DNA from: JBBRUG01 sp038247995
GTDB taxonomy: Bacteria; Chloroflexota; Chloroflexia; Chloroflexales; Chloroflexaceae
Length of the DNA stretch: 14,926 nucleotides
Direction: 5' to 3'
NCBI GenBank assembly: GCA_038247995.1
Contig: JBBRUG010000134.1
Span: 1 to 14,926, forward strand
The notes under the pieces were generated by a model. That model saw only the letters and a program-made list of their open reading frames with translations, was not told the origin of the DNA and searched no databases. Numbering within the stretch: position 1 is the first letter of the stretch; every line of letters starts with the position of its first letter. The position numbers and the translations under genes were made by a program. Below are positions 13,742-14,926 of the stretch, in pieces.

Positions 13742-14137
13742 CTAACTCAGCGTAATCGGCGGGCGCTGGTTCATCATTGCAGTGGCGGCATTGGCGAAGT
13801 AGGCCCGCATCGCCGAACGCGCCGGCTCCGGGATGCTGACTAGATCGACGGCAGCGAGCATATGGGCCAGCCAGGCGTCACGTTCAGCCGGGCCGATGGG
13901 GAAGGGCGCATGACGCATGCGCAGGCGCGGATGGCCGCGCTCTTCGGCATAGCTCGTTGGGCCGCCGAAATACTGCATCAGAAAGAGGTATTGAGCGCGC
14001 TTACCCGGCTCCAGATCAGCCGGGAACATCGTGCGCAACAGCGGATCTTGCTCGACCCGCGCATAAAATTCGTCCACCAGGCGCCGAAAGGCCGGCTCGC
14101 CGCCTGCCAGTTCAAAGATGGAGATGTTGGTGCTCAT
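13742..14137 (-). CDS. glbO: Truncated haemoglobin, group II
   Basis: The 131-aa product is a 2-on-2 globin of group II. Visible residues are Tyr25 (position B10), the QYFGGP segment, ERGHPRLRMRHAPFPIG with the proximal haem ligand His76, and Trp89 (position G8), all with the spacing of Mycobacterium tuberculosis GlbO. Such proteins bind O2 and are linked to oxygen or nitric oxide handling; the physiological role here is inferred. The start ATG at 14137 gives MSTNISIFELAGG, the normal globin N-terminus. A longer reading from 14182 would translate the 9-bp promoter repeats. A TACAAT box ends 7 nt before the ATG, suggesting a leaderless message. Divergent from the gene at 14254. Confidence 0.93.
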   Translation of the reverse strand: MSTNISIFELAGGEPAFRRLVDEFYARVEQDPLLRTMFPADLEPGKRAQYLFLMQYFGGPTSYAEERGHPRLRMRHAPFPIGPAERDAWLAHMLAAVDLVSIPEPARSAMRAYFANAATAMMNQRPPITLS

Positions 14138-14150
14138 ACTCCTCATTGTA
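14138..14150 (-). promoter_or_regulatory. Leaderless -10 promoter element of glbO
   Basis: On the - strand TACAAT (14150-14145) is followed by GAGGAGT and the ATG at 14137. A start 7-8 nt after the box coincides with the ATG. GGAG is present but only about 3 nt from the ATG, too close to act as a normal ribosome-binding site. No good -35 hexamer is visible. Confidence 0.5.
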
Positions 14151-14160
14151 TCACTGAGGG

Positions 14161-14187
14161 ACACTGAACACACTGAACACACTGAGT
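14161..14187. repeat. Three direct 9-bp repeats ACACTGAAC between divergent promoters
   Basis: ACACTGAAC occurs exactly at 14161-14169 and 14170-14178, with a third partial copy ACACTGAGT at 14179-14187. A related CACTGAG is at 14152-14158. The repeats fill the space between the two divergent -10 boxes (14145-14150 and 14187-14192) and overlap the likely -35 of the rightward gene. Confidence 0.75.
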
Positions 14188-14192
14188 ATAAT
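14164..14192 (+). promoter_or_regulatory. Promoter of the DUF4380-like gene
   Basis: A perfect TATAAT -10 box (14187-14192) has CTGAAC (14164-14169) 17 bp upstream as a weak -35. Transcription would start near 14199, leaving a leader of about 55 nt before the ATG at 14254. GCGAGG just before the ATG can act as a weak ribosome-binding site. Confidence 0.6.
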
Positions 14193-14253
14193 GGAGTCGT
14201 TTCCAGGCGCCCTGTCCGACTCCTGAATTCTGAACCCTAACGAGCGAGGTTTC

Positions 14254-14926
14254 ATGCACGACGCTGACGCTACCGATTTCCACGGCCTGCCGACGCAACG
14301 GATCACCAACGGGCAACTTGAGATCGACGTGCTTGTCGGCGCGGGACCGCGGATTGTGCGGCTGCAAACGCCGGGCGGCCCCAACTTGTTGGCTGAATTG
14401 CCCACAAAGCATTGGGCCACTCCGGCCGGCATGTTCTGGATTCGCGGCGGGCATCGGCTCTGGCACGCACCGGAAGCCTTTCCGCGCACCTATCAACCCG
14501 ACAATGAGGGGCTTGAGATCAACGCCGTGCCGCATGGCCTGCGCATGTTGCGCCCGGCTGAGCCAACAACGGGCATTGCAAAGACGCTCACGATTACGCT
14601 GGCGGAGGGCAAACCGGTTGCCACGCTGGTGCATGAACTGCACAACCATAACGCCTGGCCGGTGGAACTTGCACCCTGGGCAATCACGATGCTGCGCCCC
14701 GGCGGCCTGGCGATTCTGCCGATCGGGGGGCCGAGCGAACCAGGCCAACTCCTGCCCGACCGGCGGATCGTGCTCTGGCCTTACACGCAAATCAATGATT
14801 CACGCATCCGGTTGCACGACGACTATCTTCTGATTCAGGCCGATCATGGCGCGCCGGCCAAGATCGGCGTTTTTGGACGGCTAGGCTGGGCCGGCTACCT
14901 GCTTGAGGGCACATTACTGATCAAAC
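14254..14926 (+). CDS. DUF4380 / galactose-mutarotase-like protein, 3' end cut by the window
   Basis: The frame is open for 224 codons from ATG 14254 to the right edge and has no stop, so the gene continues outside. The protein starts MHDADATDFHGLPTQRITNG, then has beta-rich sequence with VGAGPRIVRLQTPGGPNLLAE and GMFWIRGGHRLWHAPE. Later segments are VHELHNHNAWPVELAPWAITML, GGLAILPIGGP and DRRIVLWPYTQINDSRI. The succession of strands, the GHRLWHAPE motif and the HNHNAWPVELAPWAITML block match the supersandwich fold of aldose-epimerase-like proteins, DUF4380 in particular. No signal peptide is seen in the first 30 residues. The function of DUF4380 proteins is not established; a sugar-binding role is inferred from the fold. 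Confidence 0.72.
   Translation, partial: MHDADATDFHGLPTQRITNGQLEIDVLVGAGPRIVRLQTPGGPNLLAELPTKHWATPAGMFWIRGGHRLWHAPEAFPRTYQPDNEGLEINAVPHGLRMLRPAEPTTGIAKTLTITLAEGKPVATLVHELHNHNAWPVELAPWAITMLRPGGLAILPIGGPSEPGQLLPDRRIVLWPYTQINDSRIRLHDDYLLIQADHGAPAKIGVFGRLGWAGYLLEGTLLIK

Noticed and set aside
14191..14226. Short leader peptide starting in TATAATG
   Set aside because: Its ATG overlaps the -10 box and would lie upstream of the expected transcription start.
14143..14790. 215-codon open frame opposite the DUF4380-like gene
   Set aside because: The + strand frame has family motifs, a promoter and continuous coding to the window edge; the opposite frame has none.

Overview
The window looks like a chromosomal segment of a GC-rich bacterium. 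My best guess is a filamentous phototroph-type member of the phylum Chloroflexota (order Chloroflexales). The main support is a CruA/CruP-type lycopene cyclase, together with a truncated group II haemoglobin, a secreted M6-like metalloprotease and short-repeat-filled intergenic gaps. The taxon is an inference from gene content and style; there is no rRNA or other marker here.

Left part, + strand. A 5'-truncated flippase-like membrane protein (1-1035) overlaps by 4 bp a FAD-dependent amine-oxidase-like oxidoreductase (1032-2318). After a 236-bp gap with a TACAAT -10 box comes a possible second transcription unit: a small membrane protein (2555-2878), ProA (2958-4229, proline biosynthesis), a GatD-type glutamine amidotransferase (4246-5094, peptidoglycan amidation), an 89-aa protein resembling acyl-CoA carboxylase epsilon subunits (5155-5424), and the 730-aa CruA-like lycopene cyclase (5443-7635).

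Right part, - strand. Convergent to cruA, with only 2 bp between the stop codons, lies a two-gene unit of HEXXH zinc metalloproteases: a lipoprotein with an M6/InhA-like protease (10552-8528) followed 8 bp later by a membrane-anchored peptidase-MA-like protein (8519-7638). Further right on the same strand are a PhzF-family isomerase/epimerase (11602-10685), an unrecognised 156-aa protein (12224-11754), the DNA polymerase III delta subunit HolA (13530-12580) and truncated haemoglobin GlbO (14137-13742). Divergent from glbO is a DUF4380/mutarotase-like gene cut by the right edge (14254 onward).

Non-coding DNA. Most gaps from operon boundaries carry their own short tandem repeats: 7-mers GAGCGGA and CTGCCGC, an 8-mer ATCATCAG, a GGGGCAAG-like 8-mer, a 9-mer ACACTGAAC, and four copies of a 35/36-bp unit. 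Repeats reach into gene ends and supply the stop codons of two genes. The glbO-holA gap contains strong inverted repeats that may encode a structured RNA on the - strand. Two - strand genes have a TACAAT box 6-7 nt before the ATG, which implies leaderless mRNAs. I found no rRNA, tRNA, CRISPR, transposase or phage gene, and no convincing multi-gene novel system. The most interesting unexplained items are the folded glbO-holA region and the repeats that feed into coding ends.
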